Counted from the first letter of the stretch, positions 20,481 through 31,940 are shown. The stretch is 64,000 nt of DNA from Closterium sp. NIES-65 (GCA_948144175.1 CANXME010002327.1:186001-250000), one strand, 5' to 3'. Numbers and translations: made by a program. Notes: generated from the sequence alone by a model not told the origin.

Positions 20481-21359
20481 AGGGAGCAGACTCACCAGCA
20501 CCTGGGGCAGCAGACGCACTAGCACCTAGAGCAGCAGCCTCACCAGCACCTAGAGCAGCAGCCTCAATGTCCGGGTCAGGCGGAACACACAGGTAACAGT
20601 CACCCTCATCACTAGTAGGCAATGCATACATGGTAGTGAGGATAGCATCATAGTCAAGAGTATAGATATAAGCAGCTCCACCCAGTCGTGGAGCTCAGCC
20701 GCGTCGCCAAACTCCGTACGCCAAGCGTCGCTCAGACGGGCGAAGCAGCGGGACTCTGCGTGACCAAATGTTCGGCAAGGCTGACCAGTACGAGCACAAG
20801 TGTGAATGACGTACAGACAGCGAGCAGTATCCCGTGACCCGTCACGCTGAGCGTACCACTCACGAAGCTGCTGGGGCGAAAGGACCGCTTACGGACGACG
20901 CTGCAGCTGCACCTGGCCACTACAAGCAGCTGCCGAACTACTCACTCCCGGATGACTCCCACTACGGCCACCCCGACAACCCCAAGTAGCGTACCACTCA
21001 CGAAGTTGCTGGGGCGTGAGAGACTCACGCGGAGGTCGCTGGAGCTGCATCTGGCCACCGCCAGGAGCAGCAGGAGCAGTGGTAGCCGCAGTAGCAATAG
21101 CAGTAGTCGCAGCGCGGCAACCCCTATAACCCCAACTAGCGTACCACTCACGAAGTTGTTGGGGGGTGAGGGACTCACGCGGACGACGCTGGAGCTGCAT
21201 CTGGCCACGCCAGGAGCAGAAGTGGCAGTAGAAAGAGCAGTAGCAGCAAGAGCAGCAGTAACAGCAGTACGGGCAGGGCAGTGCTCACCAGTGGCGAGAA
21301 GGGCAGGCGTACGATGGCGGCAACGGCGAGGCCGTTACCACTATAGGGCGAGGACTCCG
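20481..21359 (-). pseudogene. Copia B gag remnant with triplicated REWY peptide
   Basis: Recognisable are DEGDCYLCVPPDPDIEAA (gag C-terminal part near 20570-20620) and three tandem segments containing TPQQLREWYA near 20840-21200, each separated by alanine- or threonine-rich spacers. Other copies have only one such peptide in gag. A GGTGAGC donor-like motif on the minus strand lies at 21284-21290. The standard gag capsid start is not recognisable here. Broken. Confidence 0.7.
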
Positions 21360-22950
21360 CGGCAGTTGCAGGGGCGGCTGCTCCAGGGGCGGGAGTTGTA
21401 GGGGCGGCTGCTCCAGGGGCGGCTGCTCTAGGGGCGGCTGCTACAGGGGCGGCTGCTCCAGGGGCGGCTGCTGCAGGGGTGGCTGCTCCAGGGGCGGATG
21501 CTGCAGTGGCCGCTGCTGCAAGGGTGGCTGCTCCAGGGGCGGCAGCTGCAGTGGCGGCTGCTCCAGGGGCGGCTGCTGCAGGGGCGGCTGCTGCAGGGGA
21601 TGCTGCTCCAGGGGCGGCTGCTGCAGTGGCGGCTGCTCTAGGGGCGGCTGCTGCAGGGGCGGCTGCTCCAGGGGCGGCTGCTGCAGGGGCGGCTGCTCCA
21701 GGGGCGGCTGCTGTAGGGGTGGCTGCTCCAGGGGCGGCTGCTGCAAGGGCGGCTGCTCCAGGGGCGGCTGCTGCAGGGGTGGCTGCTCCAGGGGCGGTTG
21801 CTGCAATGGCGGCTGCTCCAGGGGCGGCTGCTGCAGGGGTGGCTGCTCCAGGGGCGGCTACTGCAGGGGCGGCTGCTCCAGGGGCGGCTGCTGTAGTGGC
21901 GGCTGCTCCAGGGGCGGCTGCTGTAGGGGTGGCTGCTCCAGGGGCGGCTGCTGCAGGGGCGGCTGCTCCAGGGGCGGCTGCTGCAGGGGTGGCTGCTCCA
22001 GGGGCGGTTGCTGCAATGGCGGCTGCTCCAGGGGCGGCTGCTGCAAGGGCGGCTGCTCCAGGGGCGGTTGCTGCAATGGCGGCTGCTCCAGGGGCGGCTG
22101 CTGCAGGGGTGGCTGCTCCAGGGGCGGCTACTGCAGGGGCGGCTGCTCCAGGGGCGGCTGCTGTAGTGGCGGCTGCTCCAGGGGCGGCTGCTGTAGGGGT
22201 GGCTGCTCCAGGGGCGGCTGCTGCAGGGGCGGCTGCTCCAGGGGCGGCTGCTGCAGGGGTGGCTGCTCCAGGGGCGGTTGCTGCAATGGTGGCTGCTCCA
22301 GGGGCGGCTGCTGCAGGGGTGGCTGCTCCAGGGGCGGCTGCTGCAGTGGCGGCTGCTCCAGGGGCGGCTGCTGCAGGGGCGGCTGCTCCAGGGGCGGCTA
22401 CTGCAGGGGTGGCTACTCCAGGGGCGGCTGCTGCAGTGGCGGCTGTTCCTGGGGCGGCTGCTTCAGGGGCGGCTGCTCCAGGGGCGGCTGCTCCAGGGGT
22501 GGCTGCTGCAGGGGAGGTTGCTCCAGAGGCGGCTGCTGTAGTGGCAGCTGCTCGAGGGGCGACTGCTGCAGGGGCGGCTGCTCCAGGGGCGGCTGCTGCA
22601 GTGGCGGCTGCTCAAGGGGCGGCTGCTGCAGGGGTGGCTGCTCCAGGGGCGGCTGTTGCAGGGGCGGCTGCTACAGGGGCGGCTGCTCCAGGGGCGGCTA
22701 CTGCAGGGGAGGCTGCTCCAGGGGCGGCTGCTGCGGTGGCGGCTGCTTCTGGGGCGGCTGCTTTAGGGGCGGCTGCTGCAGGGGAGGCTGCTCCAGGGGC
22801 GGCTGCTGCAGTGGCGGCTGCTGCAGGGGCGGCTGCTGCAGGGGCGGCTGCTCCAGGGGCGGCTGCTGCAGTGGCGGCTGCTCCAGGGGCGGCTGCTGCA
22901 GTGGCGGCTGCTCCAGGGGCGGCTGCTGCAGTGGCGGCTGCTCCAGGTTC
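21360..22950 (-). repeat. 1.6-kb array of 15-bp units in Copia B
   Basis: About 100 copies of a 15-bp unit alternating GGCGGCTGCTCCAGG and GGCGGCTGCTGCAGG (plus reading). On the minus strand it reads as PPLEQPPLQQ repeats, on the plus strand as AAAPG. No counterpart of this size is present in the other Copia copies, so it expanded within this copy or its close lineage. It is not taken as a protein gene. Confidence 0.9.
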
Positions 22951-23492
22951 CGGTTAGGGCAGGGCGCCGCGGCGGGCAGGGGTGACGTCACGCGGGTCCC
23001 GCAGGGGCGTCGCGACGCACAGGAGCCGCGCCTCGCGGGTCCCGCAGGGGCGACGCGACGAGGCGGGGGCAACGCGGCGGGGCCGCGACTGGCGACAGGG
23101 TGAGGCCGCAAAGGGGCCGCGAAGGGAGCTGTGAGGGGGCTACGAGGGGGCCGAGAAGGGGCCGCGAAGGGAGCCGTGAGGGGGGCCGCGAGGGGGGGCC
23201 GTGAAGGGGCCGCGAAGGGGCTGTGAAGGGGCCGCGAAGGGGCCGCGAAGGGAGGCCGCGAAGGGGCCACGAGGGGCCTGAAGGGGCCGCAAAGGGCCGT
23301 GAGAGGCCGTGAGAGGGGCCGCTACGGGGTCGTAGGGGAGCGCGACGGGCCACTAAGGGCAGGGGACGCGATGGGAGGGTAGGCACACGGGGCGCGACTC
23401 GGGCAGGGGCGAAGCGCGCTCCGGGCAGGAAAAAAAATCGATATTCGGTGGGCCCTAGGAAACGTTCCCACCAGGGGACGTGCTCTATAGCA
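22951..23492 (-). other. GC-rich leader of Copia B
   Basis: Units on the theme GGGGCCGCGAA between the array and the 5' LTR, then (minus reading) GGGCCCACC at 23447-23455 and primer site TGCTATAGAGC at 23482-23492. The motif lies 37 nt from the LTR, as in sister elements. Confidence 0.8.
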
Positions 23493-23618
23493 TGTGAAAG
23501 AACGAGGAATGAATGAACTAACAAGGAGGTGGGTACAAGTAGGAAAACCTAAAAGTGTTGTACCCCATATTGTCTACCCCACTACTGCCTACACAGACTA
23601 TAGCATCTGAGTTTGACA
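23493..23618 (-). repeat. 5' LTR of Copia B
   Basis: 126 bp, TGTGAAAG ... TTTGACA in plus reading, followed by target copy TCGCT. About five differences from 2200-2325. Confidence 0.92.
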
Positions 23619-23764
23619 TCGCTTGCGGACACGTGGGTCACCAACCTCGGCCTCGCACTGCTTCGCAGAGAAGAGTGTCATCCACTGACGTCGTCATGCG
23701 GGCTGTCTGCGACCACTGTCGACCGCAGCCCTCGCGCCTACATCTAGTCGACGCTGATATCGGC
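23619..23764. other. Host-like DNA between Copia B and Copia C
   Basis: A 146-bp scrap bounded by TCGCT (Copia B target copy) and TCGGC (Copia C target copy, 23760-23764). No repeat or transposon domain. Before the insertions it joined 1877-2199 on the left and 31248 onward on the right. The plus strand stays open through it. Confidence 0.5.
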
Positions 23765-23888
23765 TGTGAAGAACGAGGAATGATTGACTAAGGAATGAGT
23801 GTGATACAAATATGAAACCCTAGAATTGTGTACCCCTTAGTATCTAACCCGCTACAGCCTACACAGGCTAGATCATATAAGTCTGATA
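23765..23888 (-). repeat. 3' LTR of Copia C
   Basis: 124 bp, starts TGTGAAGAACG in plus reading. Next to it is the complement of the purine tract (CACCCCCATAGG). Confidence 0.92.
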
Positions 23889-24189
23889 CACCCCCATAGG
23901 CAAAGTGGGGGAGAACAAGGGGTCACAAGACCAGTCAAGCAAAGCAAGGCAAAGCAAGTTCAGGGTGGATCACAACGTCACCACACATTCCGAGCACAAG
24001 TTCAAGGCCACAAGGCCAGTTCACATGCAAGACCATATATAAAGGTAAACAAGCAAGTGCAGGTATAGATAGATCACAGTACAAGCAAGGTCAAGAAGTG
24101 AGCAAGTGAGGCCAAGTAGGCACAAGACCTAGCATCGTACAAAAGTGCTGATGATCACAAGGCGGAAGTGCCTTGGTAAAGATATCAGC
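23889..24189 (-). other. 3' UTR of Copia C
   Basis: Same non-coding blocks as 2326-2629 (near-identical by eye): GGGGTCACAAGACC, GTGGATCACAACG, CATATATAAAGG. No gene. Confidence 0.8.
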
Positions 24190-26190
24190 AGTGTTGGCCT
24201 AAGAGGCCACGTAAGCAAGGCGCAGCTGACCACGCTACTGCAGCTCACGAGCAAGGAAGTAGCGAAGAGCAATGTGCTTCGTTCTGTGCTCCAGTCTGTG
24301 CTCCCGACACAAGGCCAGCATGGCCTTGTTGTCTATGCACAGAACTGGAGGAGAACGAGGCGGCTCTCCTAGGTCAGTTAGCAGGTAGGTGAGCCAGCGT
24401 AGCTCTTGTGCAGCCATGGCCCCCGCGTAGATCTCAGCCTCACATCCGGAGCCGAGAACAGAAGACGAGCGGGTAGACCGCCATGAAACAGAGCCGGAAC
24501 CAAGGCTGAAGGAGTAACCCTGTGACGACCGCTGCGTAGCCTGGTCGTCAGCCCAAGAAGCGTCTGCGTGACCTGTGAGGACCACTGAACGCCGCCCTCC
24601 AAGCACTAGCCCCATGCCGGACGTACTGCACAAGTAGCGCAACACCTACTTCGTTGCAGCCATGTGCTCTGGTCGGTGTCTCCCACGAGCAACATAGCGT
24701 GCCGAGATGGTAAGAGGGTATGCAAGGTCAGGTCGAGTGCAGGTCATCACGTACATGAGGGAGCCAACAAGCTCTGGGTACGGGCCACTCGGCTCTACGG
24801 ACTCATCCGAAGGCAGAGCTGAGAGCGAGTGGCGAGTAGACAGAGGAGTGGCCTGAGGCGAGGAGTACGTGAAGTCGAAGCGCTGAAGGACCTGCTGCAC
24901 CATGTGTGAGTGAGTCAGGGTAATGGTGCGCTGTGCTCTGTCCCGGGTGATCTGCAAGCTAAGGTAGCTGCGCAGTTCACCCAAGTCTGTCCACGTGTGT
25001 CTCTTCTGCAGCTCCGACTTCACGTGGGCGAGAACATCAGTGTCAGCAGTGGCAAAGACCAAGTCGTCAACGTACACGAGAATGTAGAACGGCGGCAGCG
25101 ACGTGTCGGTGCGCAGAAACAGCAGTCAGTGGTCAGTAGTAGAAGGCGCGAAGCCAAGAGCCGCGAGAGTAGTTCCACTCACGTGGCGCCTGGCGAAGAC
25201 CGTAGACCGGCCACCGGATGCTCCACTGGGTACTAGGAGGAAACGACCCAGTGAAGCCAGGAGGGCGGCGCAGCCAGTTCTCCTCGTGCAGGCTGCCCTG
25301 CAGGAAAGTTGTGCTGAAGTCAAGAGAGTGAAGCTCGTAGTCGCGCTGAGCGGCTATGTGTAGCAGCACCCGAAGAGTGGTCATCTTCGGGGTGGGAGAG
25401 AAGGTCTGAAAGTAGTCAACTCCCTGCCGCTTACTGAAGCCTCGAGCCACGTAACGCGCCTTGAAGACAGGCGGAGAACCCGGCGGCCGCTTCACCCTGA
25501 AAATCCACATGCCACTGACGATGTTCGCCCTAGGTGGGGGAACCTCGTCGACGTATGTGCCTGTGGACTTCCAGGAAGCCATCTCTTCGTCCATGGCTGA
25601 CTGCCACCGAGAGGAGTAGGGACCCTCGATCGCCTCAGCGTACGATCGAGGAGTCGGGATGTCTGGTGCATCCGGGTCTCCCTCAGGGGCAATCAGCGTG
25701 GACACGAGATGAGGCAAAGCAGCAGCAAAACAATGGAACTCCTCCTGCCTGTCCTCAAGGACGTCCGTGCTAAGAACACACTCACCCCCGATGGACGGAG
25801 GACAGACAGACTCAGACTCAGCAACAAGACTAGCGGCGTAGTCTAGACGACAGCGAGCAGCAAAGTCGACAAGCTCAGCAACTAAGGCAGACGCAGCAGT
25901 GGACTCAAAAGAAGGGTCAGTGACGACAGTAGCCAGGAGACGCGTGACAGTAGGACTGGCAGCACGAAGAGAGTCAGACTCCGGGTCAGCAAGAGTAGGA
26001 AGAGAGGACTCCGGAGGAGAAGGAAACGGGACACGCAGAGGAGCAGTGGAAGGACGCAGTGCCATCTGGTGTGTGCCCGCGGACGCAGAACACGACGACT
26101 AGTACGAGCAGCACGAACAGGTGACGCAGGACAAGAAGTAGGCTCACGACGCTCAGCAAGACCTCCAGTAGGACCAGTGTAGGGAGAAGG
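24190..26190 (-). pseudogene. Copia C RNase H and reverse transcriptase region
   Basis: Minus-strand blocks: HADASWADDQATQRSSQGY, GCEAEIYAGAMAAQEL and KHIALRYFLARELQ (RNase H); MYVDDLVFATAD (RT catalytic box); MWIFRVKRPPGSPPVFKARY and VDYFQTFSPTPKMTTL (RT N-terminal part). Very similar to Copia B over this range. Broken, with the pieces in more than one frame. Confidence 0.9.
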
Positions 26191-27060
26191 AGCAGGCAGC
26201 GGGGAGGCGGGCTGTAACTATGACTTAGACTGGACAGGCGGCGGACACTCTAAGGAAAGAGCAGGATCAGCAGAAGGCGGGAGACGAAGAACCTGCTCAA
26301 GGAGCGGAACGAAGTACGGCCGTGGCCGCACAGCGCCTCAAGAGCCAGCAGGGACAGCACCCACACCCCCAGCGGTAGTACCAGCACCAGTAGTACCCCC
26401 AGCTGCAGCAGCGCCAGCTCCAGCACCCTCAGAAGCACCAGCGCCAGCAGCACCTCCAGCGCCAACACCCCCAGCAGCTCCAGCTCCAGCCGGACCACCG
26501 GAAGACTCGACAGCCACAGCTCCAGCACCTCCAGTAGCACCTCCTCAAGAAGCTCCACCAGCAGCTCCAACACCACCAGCAGCTCCAGCACAAGGAGCAC
26601 CCCCAGGCCCAGCAGCTCCAGTACCTCCAGTACGAGCACCTCCGGAACCCGTGGCACCAACACCCTCAATAGCAACAGAACCGCCAGCGCCAGTAGCACC
26701 TCCAGTTCCAGCAGCACGGCTCCAGCGCCGAGCAAACCACTTGCGCAGCTTCTGAGGAGAGGGGAGCTCCCGCCGGGATGAAGCACCAAAGGGACCCCCA
26801 GACCCAGCACCGCCAGACTCCACACGAGTATGCCCAGCACCCTCAGGCTCCACACCCCCAAGCTCCACACCCCCAAGCTCAGCACCCCCAGGCTCAGCAC
26901 CCCCAGGCTAAGCACCCCAAGACTCAGCACCCCCAGGCTCAGGACCCCCAGGCCCCGCACCCGCAGGCTCAGCACCCCGAGCAGCACCAGAGTCAACAGC
27001 TACCTCGATAGGCTCGACTGCATCAACCTGGGATACACCTGAGGGGGCAGGACCCTGAGG
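26191..27060 (-). pseudogene. Copia C hinge with repeats
   Basis: Alanine/glycine-rich region between integrase and RT with 15-bp repeats (about 26815-26990) and the peptide SPQKLRKWFARRW near 26730-26770, the hinge counterpart of the gag LREWY peptide. Confidence 0.8.
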
Positions 27061-28560
27061 GGGAAGGGGGTCTACCGGGGGGGGACCTAGCGCGAGGAAG
27101 AGCCGCGGCGGGGGGAGGGGCGCAGTGCCGTAGGGGAAGAGACGGTAGTAAGGAACGACACGTCAAACGTGACGTCCTGGGAGGACAGAACACGGCGCGA
27201 GGTGGGGTGGTAAAACTGCCAACCAGGCGCGTTAGGGGGGAAGCCAAGGAAGACGCAGGGAACAGCACGGGGGGACAGCTTGTCCGAAGACAAGTCGCAG
27301 ACAAAAGCCCGAGATCCCCAGACACGAAACGCAGACGCATCGCCAACCTTCCCCATCCATCGCAGAGTAGGGGAGGTCTCCGGCAAGGAGACTCGAGGCT
27401 GAAGGTTGATCTAATGTGCTGCGTACTGAACCGCGAACGGCCACAGAAAATGGGGAGCAGCCGCATGAATCATGGACGTACGAGCGACGTCCATGACCAT
27501 GCCAATGCGGCGCTCAGCAATCCCATTTTGCTGTGGAGAGGCCGGAAGTGTGAACGTCTGGCGGATGCCGTGTGCACGACAGAAAGCTCCCAGAAGGCCA
27601 GAGGAAAACTTTCCGCCTCTGTCAGAGTGCAGACGCAGAACAAGAAAGTCCGAGCTGAAACTGTCTCTGAGCTGGAGATGAGCTGCGCGGATCCAGTCGA
27701 TCAACACCTCAGTGACATCACCCTTGCTGCGCAAGGGGAACACCGTGGTGTAACGCGAGTAGTCGTCAACCACCAACAGGAAGTAACGCTCGTGACCCTA
27801 GCCACGGACGCGGGCGGGGCCCCACTCGTCCATGTGAAGAGTCTGCAGCGGAGCCTCTGTCGGAGGAAACTCGGAGGAGTGAGGGGCGGCGCGCTGCCGC
27901 CCCTCGACGCAGGGAACGCAGGTAGGGGCAGGCCCCGGAGGGAGGGTAGGGAGGGACCGGGGGAGACCAGAGACAAGGTAACGGGAGGCCATGCCTCGGA
28001 GACGAGGCAGGGAGGGGTGACCAAGGCGGTGGTGCCAGAGGAAAGTCTGGTGGGACAGGAGATGACACGAGCAGGGAGTAGACTCAAGACCAGACCTGGA
28101 CGCTGCAGCAAACACCTGACCCGATGAAGCTACCTGACCAGACTCAGCAACAGGTGAAGACTCAGTAGTCAGTGTGTACAGGCTCGACCCCGGCTGACGG
28201 GTAAACGTGGCCAAGTGTCGGCCCATCCGAGCACAGGTACAGTGGGTCACGTGCTGACTCGCAGGAGTGAACTGGTCAACCCCCCCATCCTGTAGGTCAG
28301 CACCACTCACCAAGTTCGTAGAGAACGAGGGGAGGTAGAGACCTGACAGGGTGCCAGAGGGGGCCGCCGGACACGGTAAGACAGTGGAGAAGAGGGCAAG
28401 GACAGGACCCCCAGAGGGGTCCACCAGGGAGACCGCAACTGGCCGACTAAGCGTCGTAAGCGTGGTGCGGTCTCGAAAGAAGGAGCGGGAAGCACCCGAG
28501 TCAAGGGTGAAGGTGTGTAAGGCCTGAGCCGACGTGGTACCTGAGAGAGCAGACTCACTT
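27061..28560 (-). pseudogene. Copia C integrase and protease region
   Basis: Minus-strand translation: protease LDSGASRSFFRDRTTL (about 28465-28515); zinc block LWHHRLGHPSLPRL with CVPCVEG; core motifs HMDEWGPARVRG, VVDDYSRYTTVFPL, LHSDRGGKFSS, NGIAERRIGMVMD and the tail GKVGDASAFRVWGSRAFV. Copia order. Not in one continuous frame. Confidence 0.88.
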
Positions 28561-30060
28561 GCACTTGGGGCAGCAGACTCACCAGTACCTGGAGCAGCAG
28601 ACGCACTAGCACCCAGAGCAGCAGCCTCACCAGCACCTAGAGCAGCAGCCTCAATGCCCAGGTCAGGCGGAACACACAGGTAACAGTCACCCTCATCACT
28701 AGTAGACACAACATACATGGCAGCAAGAATAGCATCATAATCCAGATCAAAGATAGCAACCCCCGACCTAAGCAGCATGCCCCAGCGGGGGATCTCAGTG
28801 GCATCAGGGAACTGGAGACGCCAAGCGTCCGTCAGGCGGCCGAAGCAGCGCTGGGTGGTGTGCGGGCCACCGCACGGCTCACCTGTGCGGTCGGCGGTAC
28901 GCAGGACGTAGGCACAAGGACCAGCACCCCCACCCCGCTGATGCGCAGCGTACCACTCACGAAGCTGCTGGGGGGGCAGGGTCTCACGAGTGCGCTGCTG
29001 CTGCTGCTGCTGCTGCTGGCGCTGACCACCACCGACGCCGCCCCGCTGCGCAGAGCCACCCCGACCCGCTCCACCGCCGCCGCCGCCACCTCCAACGCCA
29101 CCGCCACCGCCTCCTCCTCCGCTCCCACCGCCACCGCCGCCGCCGCCTCCGCCTCCACGGCCGCCACCAAAGCCCCCACCCCCGCCACCACTCCCACCGC
29201 CACCCCCACTCCCTCCGTCGCCTCCACCGCCACCTCCACCGCCCCCGCCAGCCCCTCCAGCACCCTTGCCCCCCTTGCCCTTGCCGGGGCGGCGTCTCCC
29301 GCTAGGGGCAGACGCAGCGCCGACCGACTCGGTGCCAACGAAGTCGACGGCAGCAGCAGAGGCAACAGGGGGCAAAAGGGGGGAGGGGGAGCACCCCTCA
29401 AAGAAGGGGGCACGAGGGTCACCATGAGAGACTCCTACAGCGACTATACTCTTCTCAGCTGCCAGGAGGCGCACCTCGAGGAGGTCAACGGTGAGTGTGG
29501 TGGGGCAAACAGAGAGGAAGTGGTCCCTGACCGAGCGAAGGGAGTCAGGGAGCCGGGTGACTATGTAGTAGAGGGTGATATACATGGGGGGGGCGGGGGT
29601 TGTTGGCGCAGAACTCAGCAGGAAGAGCAGCGCGGTAGCGGGTGTCACTAGTGCGAAGGTGCGTAATGAGGTCAGCGACTGTAGGAAAGGCGGCGAGGTC
29701 AGGGAACAGGTACGGCAGCATGAGGCGGCTAAGGGCAGCAGTGGCAGGGGAAGAGTAGCGTGCGACTACAGCGTCGTACAAGGTCCTAGCACTCTTGTAC
29801 TGACTGAAGTGCGCGTGCTCAGAGGACGGCAAGTGACTACGCACAGCAAGACGGGCAGCAGCATCGCGTGTGGCCCACTGTGAGCGAACAGTGCTGTCAG
29901 CATCGGCAGCAGGGGCAGCAGAGGCGCCACACGTGAGATCGAACAGTGAGAGACCGTCCTTCCTATCGCACTGTAGGAAAAGCTGTAGATCATCGACCCA
30001 GACCTCAAAGTCAAGAGCCCTACCCTCAGCATCAAAGACGAGAATGCTAGGGGTAGCCAT
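28561..30060 (-). pseudogene. Copia C gag region
   Basis: Starts MATPSILVFDAEGRALDF at 30060 on the minus strand, the conserved gag beginning. Further on are LTHLRTSDTRYRAAL-type capsid blocks, PPMYITLYYIV, a glycine-rich tract (about 29080-29290), PPQQLREWYAAHQRGG near 28950-28990, and the stretched knuckle CAYVLRTADRTGEPC ... H ... C near 28850-28920. Gag forms the particle. Broken along with the rest of the element. Confidence 0.88.
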
Positions 30061-31118
30061 GACAGCAGTGGCGGTAGCAACAGTAGGGGCGCAGCTCGGT
30101 GGTGCTCATACTAGGGCAGGTCGGTAGAGTGCCGCAAGTGGTGGGGCAGGGCCGAGGCGCGTCGGCAGGAACGGGGCCGCTACAGGGCGGCAGAGGAGCG
30201 GCGCTCCTCTTTGCAGGGCAGGGCCGGGAAAGCGGCGGCGGCCCTTGCTGTCGGCGGCGGCGGCAGCTGCAGTCGGCGGCTGCAGCGGCTGCGGCCCCGG
30301 CTATGGCGGCGGCGGCTGCTGCCGTCGGCGGCTGCGGCAGCTGCGTCCCCGGCAGTGGCGGCGGCGGCTGCTGCTGAAGGGTGCTGCGGCGGCTGCGGCC
30401 CCGGCTGTGGCGGCGGCGGCTGCTGCTGTCGGTGGCTGCGGCGGATGCGGCCCCGGCTGTGGCGGCGGCGGCTGCTGCTGTCGGCGGCACCGGCGGTGGC
30501 GGCTCCCGCTGCAGGGGCGGCATTGGCTGCTACTGCAGGGGCGGCGACGGTGGGGTGGCAGGTCTGTGAGGGAGCCGAGAAGGGGCCGCCAAGGCCGGTG
30601 AAGGGGCCACGAAGGGCCGGCGACGGGGCCACGAAGGGACCGTGAGGGGCCGCGAAGGGTGGCGACGGAGCCGAGAAGGGCCGCGAAGGGCGGCTACGGG
30701 GCCAAGAAGGGCCGCGAAGGGCGGTGACGGGTCCGCAAAGGGCGGCGACGGGGCCTAGAAGGGGCCGCAAGGGGCCGCGAAGGGGCCGCGAGGGGCCATA
30801 AGGGGCCACGAAGGGCCGTGAGCGGGGCCGCGAAGGGCCGCGTAGGGGCCGCGAGGAGGCCGTGTGGGGGCCACGAGGGGCCGTCAGCGGGGCCGCGCAG
30901 GGCCGCGTAGGGGCCGCGAGGAAGCCGTGAGGGGGCCGCGAGGGGCCGTGAGAGGGGCCGTAAGGGAGTGCGACGGGCCGCTAAGGGCAGGGTACGCGAC
31001 GGGAGGGCAGGCACACGGGGCGCGACTCGGGCAGGAGCGAAGCGCGCTCCGTGCAGGAAAATTTTCGATCGTGGTGGGCCCTAGGAAACGTTCCCTCTAG
31101 GGAACCTGCTCTATACCA
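30061..31118 (-). other. GC-rich leader of Copia C
   Basis: Contains CGGCGGCTGC-type repeats (30230-30560) and GGGGCCGCGAAGGG-type repeats (30570-30960). In minus reading it then has GGGCCCACC (31073-31081) and the primer site next to the LTR. A 7-bp stem (GTTCCCT/AGGGAAC) follows the primer site. Open frames in this stretch are repeat-driven. Confidence 0.8.
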
Positions 31119-31242
31119 TGTGAAGAACGAGGAATGATTGACTAAGGAATGAGTGTGATACAAATATGAAACCCTAGAATTGTGTACCCCTTAGTATCTA
31201 ACCCGCTACAGCCTACACAGGCTAGATCATATAAGTCTGACA
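31119..31242 (-). repeat. 5' LTR of Copia C
   Basis: 124 bp, plus reading TGTGAAGAACG ... AAGTCTGACA, one difference from 23765-23888, followed by target copy TCGGC. Confidence 0.93.
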
Positions 31243-31612
31243 TCGGCGGCCCTGATTTCTCCACCGATCACCCTCGTGCCCTTGCCAGTGCCGAATTGGT
31301 CACCGTTGTCGAGCTGCTCGTTGACGCCGCCTTTGTTGCGTACCGGTCAAGGAGAGGGGAGGGGTGATCGCGCACCCACTACGCACGAGTGCCTAGGAGC
31401 GCCCACTCCAAGGGGACCTCACCGTACTCGCCAGCCATGTGGCGTCTCTGAACATTAGCTTCTAGTGCCTCCAAGGTATCCTCTACGCCTGCGGCCTCTG
31501 GCGGGGTAGGAGCCATGGTCTATACGAGCTGCCGGCCTAACAATGACTTAGGTAAGTGCAAAATTCGGCTATTATTTCAAGGCTGCATGTTCGATCCATG
31601 CTCACGCACCAT
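31243..31612. other. Host-like DNA between Copia C and Copia D
   Basis: No LTR element similarity recognised up to the start of the truncated Copia D LTR near 31613. It continues the scrap at 23624-23764 and stays open on the plus strand to 31364. It also contains the small minus-strand frame at 31379-31516. Confidence 0.4.
31379..31516 (-). CDS. Small hypothetical frame, 45 residues
   Basis: The minus strand reads MAPTPPEAAGVEDTLEALEA and on to LLGTRA, then a stop. The composition (acidic, helix-prone, mixed codons) looks more protein-like than the surrounding GC repeats, but it is short, has no recognised domain, and could be the N-terminal scrap of a larger lost gene. Function unknown. 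Confidence 0.2.
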   Translation of the reverse strand: MAPTPPEAAGVEDTLEALEANVQRRHMAGEYGEVPLEWALLGTRA

Positions 31613-31940
31613 CGGTTGGGATGCATCTGGACCGTTGAGCAGACGGCATCGGGCAGCTGCAGGCAAGAGAAATTCGGGCGCAAACAGTTTTGTAACTGTA
31701 CGCGCCGCACGGTTGGGAATGAAATTGAATAAGGGAATGTACCCCTTAGAGTACATGGCTAGCTAGGTCGATTCGAATTCCCCTGCACTCTTATTTGTAT
31801 CGTTGTATTTGCATGTTTTAATTTATCTCAAGAATTTTACATTCACTCTGCTATTGAGGTCAAGGGCCCACCAACATATTCTACCTGTGTGCTAACCTTC
31901 CCGAGGAGGTCCTGGCAGCGATCATCTCTTGATCGTAGCA
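31613..31940 (+). repeat. 5' LTR of Copia D, partial
   Basis: Matches the 3' LTR from GGTTGGGAT to GATCGTAGCA. The LTR start is not present; the upstream sequence is unrelated. Confidence 0.85.

Larger units (their letters stand above)
2200..23618 (-). mobile_element. Copia B, minus strand, split by two later insertions
   Basis: The element is bounded by 126-bp LTRs (2200-2325 and 23493-23618) and by the 5-bp target duplication TCGCT (2195-2199 and 23619-23623). The Gypsy element (2630-8667) and Copia 1 (9016-16466) sit inside it. Without them it is about 7.9 kb. Reading on the minus strand from the right: LTR, primer site TGCTATAGAGC, GC-rich leader, a 1.6-kb 15-bp-unit array, a gag remnant, protease, integrase, hinge, RT, RNase H, 3' UTR, LTR. 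The two LTRs differ at about 5 of 126 positions, so it is older than both insertions. It is broken in many places (about ten or more). Confidence 0.9.
23765..31242 (-). mobile_element. Copia C, minus strand
   Basis: A 7.5-kb Copia element with 124-bp LTRs (23765-23888, 31119-31242; one difference) and target duplication TCGGC (23760-23764, 31243-31247). On the minus strand: LTR, primer site TGGTATAGAGCAGGTTCCC, GC-rich leader, gag, protease, integrase, hinge, RT, RNase H, 3' UTR, LTR. Layout is complete, but the coding part is broken in roughly eight places despite very similar LTRs. Confidence 0.95.

Noticed and set aside
21479-22957. A 492-residue alanine/glycine/proline open frame on the plus strand
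   Set aside because: It is simply one reading of the 15-bp array; several frames on both strands are open there for the same reason.
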